A stretch of DNA of 5,558 bases. Origin: Tissierellales bacterium. Its GTDB lineage: Bacteria; Bacillota; Clostridia; Tissierellales; Tissierellaceae. The notes below the pieces were generated by a model. The model worked only from the letters and a program-made list of their open reading frames with translations. It searched no databases and was not told the DNA's origin. This document shows positions 1 to 5,558 of this stretch, in pieces. The stretch covers positions 1 to 5,558 of the forward strand of contig JASLBE010000078.1 of the NCBI GenBank assembly GCA_030146705.1. Direction: 5' to 3'. The first letter of the stretch is position 1; each line of letters opens with the position of its first letter. The position numbers were made by a program, and so were the translations under genes.

Positions 1-433
1 TAGCAGTAGCTGGGAACATAGCACCCACCAACACTACAGGCTTATCACTTTTTACTGTTAGGTTTAAGAAATAAGCAGTTTCTTCCATGGTATCTGTACC
101 GTGTGTAATTACAATACCATCTACATCATCAGTGGCTAAGAGCTTATTGATACGCTTAGCAATAGTCAACCATACGTCATCAGTCATATCTTGTGAGCCA
201 ATACGCACCACTTGCTCACCAGTAACGTCAGCAACATCATTTACTTGTGGCACAGCATCTAGCAATGTACCAATAGCAACTTGACCTGCCTTGTAGTTAC
301 TTTCTGTTGCAGAAGTTCCTGCACCTGCAATTGTACCACCTGTTGCCAAAATATGCACTTTAGGCTTTTGAGCAAACACGACTACCGACAACATCAAAGC
401 TGTCATTAACAAACTTAATCTTCTTAGTTTCAT
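1..433 (-). CDS. ansB: Type II L-asparaginase, N-terminal part (cut by window edge)
   Basis: Hydrolyses L-asparagine to L-aspartate and ammonia, probably in the periplasm. Only the first 144 residues are inside the window; type II enzymes are usually about 330-350 residues. Residues 1-21 form a signal peptide (MKLRR, then a hydrophobic core, ending VFA before QKPKV). The mature part follows E. coli AnsB closely: ILATGGTIAG at 28-37 with catalytic Thr34 (E. coli Thr12), SNY with Tyr47 (Tyr25), GSQDM with substrate-binding Ser80 (Ser58), and HGTDTMEE at 111-118 with catalytic Thr113 and Asp114 (Thr89/Asp90). The catalytic lysine lies beyond the edge. The start is fixed by an in-frame TAA at 454-452 with no other start between. 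It lies 31 bases downstream of the dcuB stop on the same strand and is probably cotranscribed with it. One oddity is GAMFP at 137-141, where E. coli has GAMRP. The family call is very secure; the ansB symbol is by homology. Confidence 0.95.
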   Translation of the reverse strand, partial: MKLRRLSLLMTALMLSVVVFAQKPKVHILATGGTIAGAGTSATESNYKAGQVAIGTLLDAVPQVNDVADVTGEQVVRIGSQDMTDDVWLTIAKRINKLLATDDVDGIVITHGTDTMEETAYFLNLTVKSDKPVVLVGAMFPATA

Positions 434-464
434 ACTTGTAATTTTTAAGGATTAACAATATGTA

Positions 465-1784
465 TTAATATATAAAATGTACCAACAATAAACCAACGCA
501 AACGGTAGTAAACGTAGTAACCAGACCTGGCAGCATGAATGAGTGATTCAATACATACTTACCGATCTTAGTTGTACCCGTGCGGTCAAAGTTGATAGCG
601 GCTACTAAGGGAGGATAATTAGGAATAAAGAAATAACCATTAACAGCTGGGAATAATGCAATCAGCAAAGGAGGCTCCAAGCCTAAGTCTAGCGCCAAAG
701 GCACCAAAGCCAAAACGGTTGCAGCCTGGCTATTCAGCAAAATAGACATCGCAAAAAGAGCAAATGCAAATAACCACTTATACTCGGTCACCACACCCTG
801 AATAGCGGCTGAAAGCTCATCAATATTACCATTGAGGAAGGTATCTCCCATCCAAGCAATACCAAAGATAGCTATCACAGCCTGCATACCTGCAATAAAA
901 ACAGATCCCTGTGTCGCCTTCATAGCATCAGTCTTGGTGAAAAGAAGAATAAGACCCGCTGCAGAAAGCATAAAGATTTCGATAGTCATAGGCATAGGAA
1001 GAATGTAAGCCTCTTCGCCCATTCCAAATGTAGGGCGTAAGCCATCTACCGAACCAAACAGAACGATAGCAACAGTCGTTGCAATAAAGATAATAATTGA
1101 AATCAGCGCTTTTTTCTTATTGGGTACTACGGCTGTCTTGTGATCTGACACCTCAAAGATACCCTCTCTGACACGACGTTGAAATTCAGGGTCTTGCTCT
1201 AGCTCTTTACCCTTACGAAGCACAACAAAAGCACCTACTAAAATTCCAATTAAAGTAGCAGGAACAGTTACCAAAAGAATTTCAATTAAGGTAACATCAT
1301 AACCTCTTCCCACAAAAAGCCCTAATAAAGCCACAGTCGCAGCCGAAATAGGTGAAGAGGTGATTCCTTGCTGAGAAGCAATTACAGCAATACTCAAGGG
1401 CCGTTCAGGCCTAACTTTTGTTTCTGTTGCCACTTCTGATATCACAGGAAGAATCGAATAAGCGATATGACCTGTACCGGCAACAACAGTAAATAGATAA
1501 GTTACCAAAGGACTCAGCCAAACAATTTTGGATGGGTTCTTACGCAATAGCTTCTCAGCTGGCTTAACCAGATAATCTAAGCCTCCTGCCGCTTGCATAC
1601 AAGATGCAGCAGAGATTACAGCCACGATCATTAACATAACATCGATGGGAGGACTTGTTGGTTCTAGACCAAACATAAAGGTTAAGAAGAGCAGGCCTAA
1701 ACCACCCATCACTCCCAAACCAATACCGCCCATACGTGCACCAATAATAATGGCCACAATGACGAATAAAAATTGTACTAACAT
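465..1784 (-). CDS. dcuB: Anaerobic C4-dicarboxylate transporter, DcuA/DcuB family (DcuB-like)
   Basis: Inner-membrane antiporter of the Dcu family (TC 2.A.13), which exchanges fumarate, malate or aspartate for succinate during anaerobic fumarate respiration. The 439 residues match the family length (433-446 in E. coli DcuA/DcuB). The protein is hydrophobic throughout, with many membrane segments and a charged loop at about 190-226. Family stretches visible by eye include GARMGGIGLG (15-24), ASCMQAAGGLDYLV (60-73), AEKLLRKNP (76-84), GTGHIAYSILPVI (103-115) and RPERPLS (125-131). Near the C-terminus are FDRTGTTKIG (399-408) and NHSFMLPGL (413-421). GTGH, RPERP and LRPTFG (249-254) resemble E. 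coli DcuB more than DcuA, hence the symbol. An in-frame TAA at 1799-1797 fixes the start. There is no Shine-Dalgarno sequence; the leader is AT-rich. It is the first gene of a likely dcuB-ansB operon, divergent from aspA, consistent with aspartate uptake and succinate export. Confidence 0.95.
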   Translation of the reverse strand: MLVQFLFVIVAIIIGARMGGIGLGVMGGLGLLFLTFMFGLEPTSPPIDVMLMIVAVISAASCMQAAGGLDYLVKPAEKLLRKNPSKIVWLSPLVTYLFTVVAGTGHIAYSILPVISEVATETKVRPERPLSIAVIASQQGITSSPISAATVALLGLFVGRGYDVTLIEILLVTVPATLIGILVGAFVVLRKGKELEQDPEFQRRVREGIFEVSDHKTAVVPNKKKALISIIIFIATTVAIVLFGSVDGLRPTFGMGEEAYILPMPMTIEIFMLSAAGLILLFTKTDAMKATQGSVFIAGMQAVIAIFGIAWMGDTFLNGNIDELSAAIQGVVTEYKWLFAFALFAMSILLNSQAATVLALVPLALDLGLEPPLLIALFPAVNGYFFIPNYPPLVAAINFDRTGTTKIGKYVLNHSFMLPGLVTTFTTVCVGLLLVHFIY

Positions 1785-1858
1785 ATTAAAATAAAATTAT
1801 CGAAATAACAGCTTTGTTCTCTTAGAAAGAAGATACTCACTACTTCTCTATGCAATGT

Positions 1859-1889
1859 CAAAACTATTCCATATTTTAGAGAAAACAAG
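1859..1889 (-). promoter_or_regulatory. Bacteroidetes-type promoter for dcuB-ansB
   Basis: Read on the minus strand, the -7 box is TAGTTTTG (1866 to 1859), an exact match to TAnnTTTG. Exactly 19 bases upstream is CTTG (1889 to 1886), one mismatch from the -33 consensus TTTG. Both boxes and the spacing fit the primary sigma factor promoter described for Bacteroides. Transcription would start near 1852-1854, giving a leader of about 68-70 bases before the dcuB ATG. Confidence 0.65.
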
Positions 1890-1890
1890 C

Positions 1891-1913
1891 TTTACAAAAT
1901 GGTTATTTACAAA
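1891..1913. repeat. Direct repeat TTTACAAA, two copies 15 bases apart
   Basis: TTTACAAA occurs at 1891-1898 and again at 1906-1913, just upstream of the -33 box of the dcuB promoter. Direct repeats in that position can be activator half-sites, but the region is AT-rich and chance is a real alternative. Confidence 0.3.
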
Positions 1914-1990
1914 TCTCTTAAACAATTAACTACTCACAAAAGTATCAATTTGTCAGTTTGTTTCAAAAAATATCGGAAAAATCGCTCAAG

Positions 1991-2006
1991 GTTAATTTTT
2001 ATTAAC
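1991..2006. promoter_or_regulatory. Perfect palindrome GTTAAT-N4-ATTAAC, candidate Crp/Fnr-family operator
   Basis: The two six-base arms are perfect inverted copies around a TTTT spacer. The arm spacing equals that of Crp/Fnr-family sites (E. coli FNR TTGAT-N4-ATCAA), with A in place of G at the third base of that five-base half-site. The centre is about 60 bases upstream of the start of transcription predicted from the aspA -7 box, the usual class I activator position. The binding protein is not known from this sequence. Confidence 0.4.
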
Positions 2007-2021
2007 ATCTTGGCAGTTCCT

Positions 2022-2052
2022 TATTTTATCTATTTTTTATTTACTAGGTTTG
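2022..2052 (+). promoter_or_regulatory. Candidate Bacteroidetes-type promoter for aspA
   Basis: TAGGTTTG at 2045-2052 matches the -7 consensus TAnnTTTG exactly. The position 19 bases upstream reads TATT (2022-2025), a poor match to TTTG, so the promoter may depend on an activator. Transcription would start near 2057-2060, giving a leader of about 45 bases. Confidence 0.45.
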
Positions 2053-2103
2053 CCTTATAACCAAAAATAAGACACATACATTAATTTAAATATTTTGTAA
2101 ATT

Positions 2104-3534
2104 ATGGCGACTAAAAAAACACGTGTAGAGTCTGACTTGATAGGCTCGAGAGAAATTCCAGAAGAAGCACTTTACGGTGTACAAACTTTACGTGGAATTG
2201 AAAACTTTCCAATCAGTAAATTCAAAGTAAGCGACTACCCTCTTTTTATCAAAGGTCTAGCCATTACAAAGAAAGGTGCAGCTATAGCCAATCACGAGTT
2301 GGGCTTATTGAACGAAGAGATTTCAAAAGCTATCCAACAAGCTTGTGATGAAATCATCGCTGGTCAGCACCACGAGCACTTCCCTGTAGATATGATTCAA
2401 GGTGGTGCAGGTACTACAACCAACATGAACGGCAATGAAGTGATTGCCAATCGTGCACTCGAAATCATGGGACACAAGCGTGGCGAATACGACTACTGCT
2501 CTCCTAATGATCATGTTAACCGCTCACAGTCAACTAATGATGCTTACCCAACAGCCATCCACTTAGGACTGTACTTCACACACCTCAAATTAGTAGATCA
2601 CTTAAAGAAACTCGTTGACTCACTAGAAAAGAAAGCAGTTGAGTTCAAAGATGTAATCAAGATGGGTCGTACACAGCTACAAGATGCTGTACCTATGACA
2701 CTAGGTAGAACCTTCCATGGTTTTGCCAACATCCTTGCACACGAAATTGACAACTTAAACTTCGCTGCCGAAGAATTCCTAACGGTCAACATGGGATCAA
2801 CTGCTATTGGAACAGGAATCTGTTCAGAGCCAGGTTATTCTGAAAAATGTGTAGCCGCACTCTCAAAGATCACAGGTTGGGACATCAAGCTTGCTGACGA
2901 CCTAGTAGGTGCTACCTCAGACACTTCTTGTATGGTAGGTTACTCACAAGCCATGAAGCGTGTAGCGGTTAAAATCAACAAGATTGCAGACGACCTTCGT
3001 CTTCTTTCTTCTGGTCCACGTTGCGGCCTCGGTGAAATCAACCTTCCAGCTATGCAACCTGGTTCTTCAATCATGCCAGGTAAGGTGAACCCAGTAATTG
3101 CTGAAGTAGCCAACCAAGTAGCCTACAAAGTAATTGGCAATGACGTATGTGTAACTATGTGTGGCCAAGGTGCACAAATGGAGCTCAACGCAATGGAACC
3201 TGTAATGGCTCAATGCTGCTTCGAATCGGCCGATCTCTTGATGAATGGCTTCGACACCCTACGTACTCGCTGTATTGATGGCATTACTGCCAATGCAGAA
3301 CACTGCAAAAAGCAAGTACTAAACAGCATTGGTATCATCACAGCGCTAAACCCAATCATCGGTTATAAAAACTCAACCGTTATTGCTAAAGAAGCTGCTG
3401 CTACAGGCAAAAGTGTATATGACTTGGTATTAGAACACGATATTCTAGACAAGAAAGACCTAGACACTATTCTAGCTCCAGAAAACATGATTAAGCCAGT
3501 TAAGTTTGATATCAAACCTAAAAAACACTTATAA
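2104..3534 (+). CDS. aspA: Aspartate ammonia-lyase (aspartase)
   Basis: Converts L-aspartate to fumarate and ammonia in the cytoplasm, working as a homotetramer in this superfamily. The 476 residues match the family (E. coli AspA 478). The three conserved regions of the aspartase/fumarase superfamily are present: GAGTTTNMNGNE (101-112), the HVNRSQSTND block (137-146), and the signature GSSIMPGKVNP at 320-330. In the last, Ser322 is the likely catalytic base, and Lys327 and Asn329 bind substrate. MGRTQLQDAVPMTLG (187-201) is typical of aspartase, as are NHELGLL (63-69) and KVIGND (342-347). Class II fumarase is the alternative: the Gly326 in GSSIMPGK resembles fumarase, where E. coli AspA has Ala, but the rest favours aspartase. 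An in-frame TAA at 2098-2100 fixes the start; there is no Shine-Dalgarno sequence. It is divergent from dcuB-ansB, so its product, fumarate, fits that module. Confidence 0.95.
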   Translation: MATKKTRVESDLIGSREIPEEALYGVQTLRGIENFPISKFKVSDYPLFIKGLAITKKGAAIANHELGLLNEEISKAIQQACDEIIAGQHHEHFPVDMIQGGAGTTTNMNGNEVIANRALEIMGHKRGEYDYCSPNDHVNRSQSTNDAYPTAIHLGLYFTHLKLVDHLKKLVDSLEKKAVEFKDVIKMGRTQLQDAVPMTLGRTFHGFANILAHEIDNLNFAAEEFLTVNMGSTAIGTGICSEPGYSEKCVAALSKITGWDIKLADDLVGATSDTSCMVGYSQAMKRVAVKINKIADDLRLLSSGPRCGLGEINLPAMQPGSSIMPGKVNPVIAEVANQVAYKVIGNDVCVTMCGQGAQMELNAMEPVMAQCCFESADLLMNGFDTLRTRCIDGITANAEHCKKQVLNSIGIITALNPIIGYKNSTVIAKEAAATGKSVYDLVLEHDILDKKDLDTILAPENMIKPVKFDIKPKKHL

Positions 3535-3541
3535 TCTCAAC

Positions 3542-3559
3542 TAGAGTGAAACCACTCTA
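3542..3559. other. Small hairpin just after the aspA stop
   Basis: TAGAGTG (3542-3548) and CACTCTA (3553-3559) form a perfect 7-bp stem with an AAAC loop, eight bases after the aspA stop. There is no T tract, so it is not itself an intrinsic terminator on this strand. It may protect the 3' end of the aspA message or stall polymerase before the stronger hairpin. Confidence 0.45.
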
Positions 3560-3575
3560 AGTAGATTTATCCTAC

Positions 3576-3612
3576 AAAAAGGGCACATCCAACTATCGGA
3601 TGTGCCCTTTTT
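3576..3612. terminator. Bidirectional intrinsic terminator between aspA and the amylase gene
   Basis: GGGCACATCC (3581-3590) and GGATGTGCCC (3598-3607) pair perfectly around a 7-base loop. The stem is flanked by AAAAA (3576-3580) and TTTTT (3608-3612), giving up to 15 bp in all. The flanking A and T runs provide a T tract on both strands, so the same hairpin can end aspA from the left and the amylase transcript from the right. The amylase stop is only 22 bases away. This arrangement is common between convergent genes. Confidence 0.92.
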
Positions 3613-3634
3613 ACTTTATTACAATTTATAAAAA

Positions 3635-5488
3635 CTACTGAAGCTCTAAAACGAGCGCAGCTCTTGGAGCTAATGACAAGCGTTCTTGACTCAAATCATA
3701 GCTACGCTTAGAAACCACATCCAAACCGCTATTCTTGACTGAGTAAAGCTCTCTGAAGTGATTGAGATCTACCTCTTTGGCTTGATCACTACCATTGAGA
3801 ATCACTAAGACCTCTTCTGCTCCATGCTGACGTTTGTACATATAGACTTGGTCTTTGGGAGAGAAGTGCTTGAGGCTACCCGCTGTTACAGCCTTAGCAC
3901 CCTTGCGCCAATGTAGGAGTGTGCGCAGGTAGTCAAAGGCTCTATTCTGTTCGGCTGTACGCTGACTTGCCTCAAAAGCATTGACTGGATCGTCAGCCCA
4001 GCCACCTGGGAAATCGGCACGCAAAGCACCATCTCCATCTTTCTTATCGGCATACATGAGAATTTCAGTACCATAGTAAAGCTGTGGAATACCTCGAGTG
4101 GTAAGCAAAAACGCCATAGCCTGCTGAAATCGATTAAAATCATTGGCCTCTTCTTGAACAGTAGCAAAGCGAGACGTATCGTGATTATCCAAAAACACCA
4201 ACAAATTATTGGGATTGGCATACACAATATCCTCGGCCAGATACTCATATAGACGAGATAAGCCCTGACTCCAATCGCCCGTCTCCTCATCAAACACCTG
4301 ATTCATTAGATTCATAAGAGGGAAATCCATCACCACGGGCAAGTGAGAATTCTTGGGATAAGCAATCGGACTGTTCTCCTGCCAGAACGAAATACCTACA
4401 TTCGAATTGAGCCAAGTCTCCCCTACTATTGTAAAGTTAGGATACTCAGCACGCACAGCCTGACACCAATCAGCCATAAAGTCAAAATCGGCATAAGGAT
4501 GAGTATCCTGACGAATACCATCTATCCCTGCATACTCTATCCACCAGATGCTATTTTGGCTCAGGTACTTAGCCACATGAGGGTTACGCTGATTCAAATC
4601 GGGCATCACCTCAACAAACCAAGCATCCTCGGCCAAGGCCTTATCCTTAGCTGAAGCATAAGGATCAAACTGAGGAATTGTCTTGTAAGAAGTCTGGGTA
4701 AAGTTGTCTTGAAAGTTGAACCAATCGTGCGTAGGCTTATCTTTGAAGAAGAAATGCTCACTCCCACAGTGGTTGAAGATCATATCCATAACCACCTTTA
4801 GGCCTCTTTGATGGGCCTCATCTACCAAATTCACAAAATCGTCATTGCTACCCAAACGTCCATCTACCTCATAATAATCGGTGATGGCATAGCCGTGGTA
4901 AGAGGTCTCTTTCATATCGTTCTCTTGCACAGGATTGAGCCATACAGCTGTAATGCCCAAATCGGCCAAGTAATCCATCTTTTGAGTAATCCCCACCAAA
5001 TCGCCTCCATGACGCGCATCGGGATTCGCTCTGTCCATCAGCTTGTCTTTTAAGCCAGCTACCACATCGTTGGAGGGATCTCCATTGGCAAAACGATCGG
5101 GCATAATGAGGTAAAGCACATCGGAGGAATCAAATCCCTGTGCCTTTACTTTATTAGTTCTAGCCTTGAGCTCATAAGCTATCTTTTTCACTTGCTTTCC
5201 CTTGCGTAGATTTATCGTAAACTCCTGGGGCTGAGCCTCGGCCAAGTTTAGATAAAGCAAGAGGTAATTGGGATTAGTGAGCTGCACCACCTCATCGACC
5301 TTCACATCGGAGCTCGAAAGCGATACTGTAGCACCTGCTAGATCTTCTCCATAGAGTAACACCTGCAAAGAAGTATCATTCATACCCGACCACCAAAAAG
5401 CGGGTTGAACCACATCTACCTTCATCCCAAAAGCCGATAGGCTCGTCAATAAACAAACCCAAATAAGCAATTGTATTCTACGTTTCAT
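3635..5488 (-). CDS. susA: Secreted GH13 alpha-amylase/neopullulanase, SusA-like
   Basis: Cleaves starch-derived oligosaccharides, probably in the periplasm, as SusA does for maltooligosaccharides imported by Sus outer-membrane proteins. Length is 617 residues, as I recall for Bacteroides thetaiotaomicron SusA. Residues 1-21 are a signal peptide ending SAFG; no lipobox is seen. An N-terminal beta domain (about 23-110) with QPAFWWSGM resembles the cyclomaltodextrinase N domain. The GH13 barrel runs from about 120 to 530: DMIFNH (235-240), MPDLN (295-299), GIRQDTH (324-330) with nucleophile Asp328, IVGETW (354-359) with acid/base Glu357, and FLDNHD (432-437) with Asp437. All catalytic residues are intact. 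A beta domain closes the protein (about 538-617). An in-frame TAA at 5494-5492 fixes the start; no Shine-Dalgarno or promoter was found. Neighbouring sus genes are not visible, so the symbol is tentative; the GH13 call is secure. Confidence 0.88.
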   Translation of the reverse strand: MKRRIQLLIWVCLLTSLSAFGMKVDVVQPAFWWSGMNDTSLQVLLYGEDLAGATVSLSSSDVKVDEVVQLTNPNYLLLYLNLAEAQPQEFTINLRKGKQVKKIAYELKARTNKVKAQGFDSSDVLYLIMPDRFANGDPSNDVVAGLKDKLMDRANPDARHGGDLVGITQKMDYLADLGITAVWLNPVQENDMKETSYHGYAITDYYEVDGRLGSNDDFVNLVDEAHQRGLKVVMDMIFNHCGSEHFFFKDKPTHDWFNFQDNFTQTSYKTIPQFDPYASAKDKALAEDAWFVEVMPDLNQRNPHVAKYLSQNSIWWIEYAGIDGIRQDTHPYADFDFMADWCQAVRAEYPNFTIVGETWLNSNVGISFWQENSPIAYPKNSHLPVVMDFPLMNLMNQVFDEETGDWSQGLSRLYEYLAEDIVYANPNNLLVFLDNHDTSRFATVQEEANDFNRFQQAMAFLLTTRGIPQLYYGTEILMYADKKDGDGALRADFPGGWADDPVNAFEASQRTAEQNRAFDYLRTLLHWRKGAKAVTAGSLKHFSPKDQVYMYKRQHGAEEVLVILNGSDQAKEVDLNHFRELYSVKNSGLDVVSKRSYDLSQERLSLAPRAALVLELQ

Positions 5489-5516
5489 ACCTTATACTAT
5501 TTTCTGATTCGTAAAA

Positions 5517-5558
5517 CACCCTCCTAAGTCTCCTTTTACGAGGGCACAGAGGAGGGTG
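5517..5558. other. Inverted repeat upstream of the amylase gene, possible terminator or leader hairpin
   Basis: CACCCTCCT (5517-5525) and AGGAGGGTG (5550-5558) are perfect inverted copies forming a 9-bp GC-rich stem with a 24-base loop. On the minus strand the stem is followed by TTTTACG, so it could terminate an upstream gene or act as an attenuator or processing site. Only 28 bases separate it from the amylase ATG, too few for a separate Bacteroidetes promoter with its leader. The plus-strand side of the stem ends exactly at the window edge, so the pairing may continue beyond it. Confidence 0.5.

Larger units (their letters stand above)
1785..2103. promoter_or_regulatory. Divergent regulatory region between dcuB and aspA
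   Basis: This AT-rich, 319-base non-coding stretch has start codons facing outward at both ends. It contains, from left to right: the dcuB leader (about 68 bases), a Bacteroidetes-type promoter facing dcuB (1859-1889), a pair of TTTACAAA direct repeats (1891-1913), a perfect palindrome (1991-2006) and a weaker promoter facing aspA (-7 box 2045-2052). No credible small ORF or structured RNA was seen. The region is longer than a minimal pair of promoters needs, which suggests regulation of the aspartate/fumarate genes, but that is inference. Confidence 0.7.

Noticed and set aside
87..284. 65-codon open frame antisense to the asparaginase gene
   Set aside because: It is covered by conserved asparaginase coding sequence and rich in Ser and Thr, as expected for an antisense frame.
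434..464. A separate promoter for ansB in the dcuB-ansB gap
   Set aside because: The 31-base gap has no TAnnTTTG box and is too short for a full promoter and leader, so cotranscription with dcuB is simpler.
1785..2103. A riboswitch, small RNA or small protein gene in the divergent region
   Set aside because: I saw no extended stem-loop set, no terminator inside the region and no convincing small ORF; only promoter-type signals are supported.
2323..2792. Two short open frames antisense to aspA (2514-2323 and 2792-2598)
   Set aside because: They lie wholly inside a strongly conserved gene on the opposite strand, have no promoter or family resemblance, and their protein sequences look like antisense translations.
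2104..3534. Class II fumarase as the identity of the lyase gene, suggested by GSSIMPGKVN
   Set aside because: The Gly in that motif is fumarase-like, but the near-identity to aspartase across the MGRTQLQDAVPMTLG, NHELGLL and KVIGND stretches, and the dcuB-ansB neighbourhood, favour aspartase.
3886..5053. Three open frames overlapping the amylase gene (3886-4293 minus, 4343-4654 plus, 4808-5053 plus)
   Set aside because: The amylase reading frame is intact with every GH13 catalytic motif, so these alternative frames are incidental. None resembles a known protein.

Overview
The window looks like chromosomal DNA from a Bacteroidota bacterium, most likely of the order Bacteroidales. Three things support this: AT-rich translation starts with no Shine-Dalgarno sequence, promoter elements of the Bacteroidetes type (TAnnTTTG, with a TTTG-like box 19 bases upstream of one of them), and a 617-residue SusA-like GH13 amylase. 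Species assignment is inference. Nothing here looks like a mobile element, CRISPR array, tRNA or rRNA.

Left part (1-2103): two genes on the minus strand, read right to left. The first is a DcuB-type anaerobic C4-dicarboxylate transporter (1784 to 465). After a 31-base gap comes a type II L-asparaginase with a signal peptide (433 leftward, cut by the window edge). A 319-base divergent intergenic region (1785-2103) separates them from aspA. It carries a good Bacteroidetes promoter facing dcuB, a weaker one facing aspA, and a perfect GTTAAT-N4-ATTAAC palindrome with the geometry of a Crp/Fnr-family operator.

Middle (2104-3634): aspA, aspartate ammonia-lyase, on the plus strand. It is followed by a small hairpin and then a 15-bp-stem terminator that can work in both directions. 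Right part (3635-5558): a secreted GH13 amylase/neopullulanase resembling SusA on the minus strand, converging on aspA. A 9-bp inverted repeat followed by T residues lies just upstream of its start, at the window edge.

The first three genes form a coherent metabolic module. Exported asparaginase turns asparagine into aspartate and ammonia. DcuB can bring in aspartate in exchange for succinate or fumarate. Cytoplasmic aspartase turns aspartate into fumarate and ammonia, and fumarate can serve as electron acceptor for fumarate reductase. The amylase belongs to a separate transcription unit for starch or maltodextrin use. I see no evidence of a new type of system. The most checkable new points are the regulatory structures in the divergent region and the hairpin upstream of the amylase.
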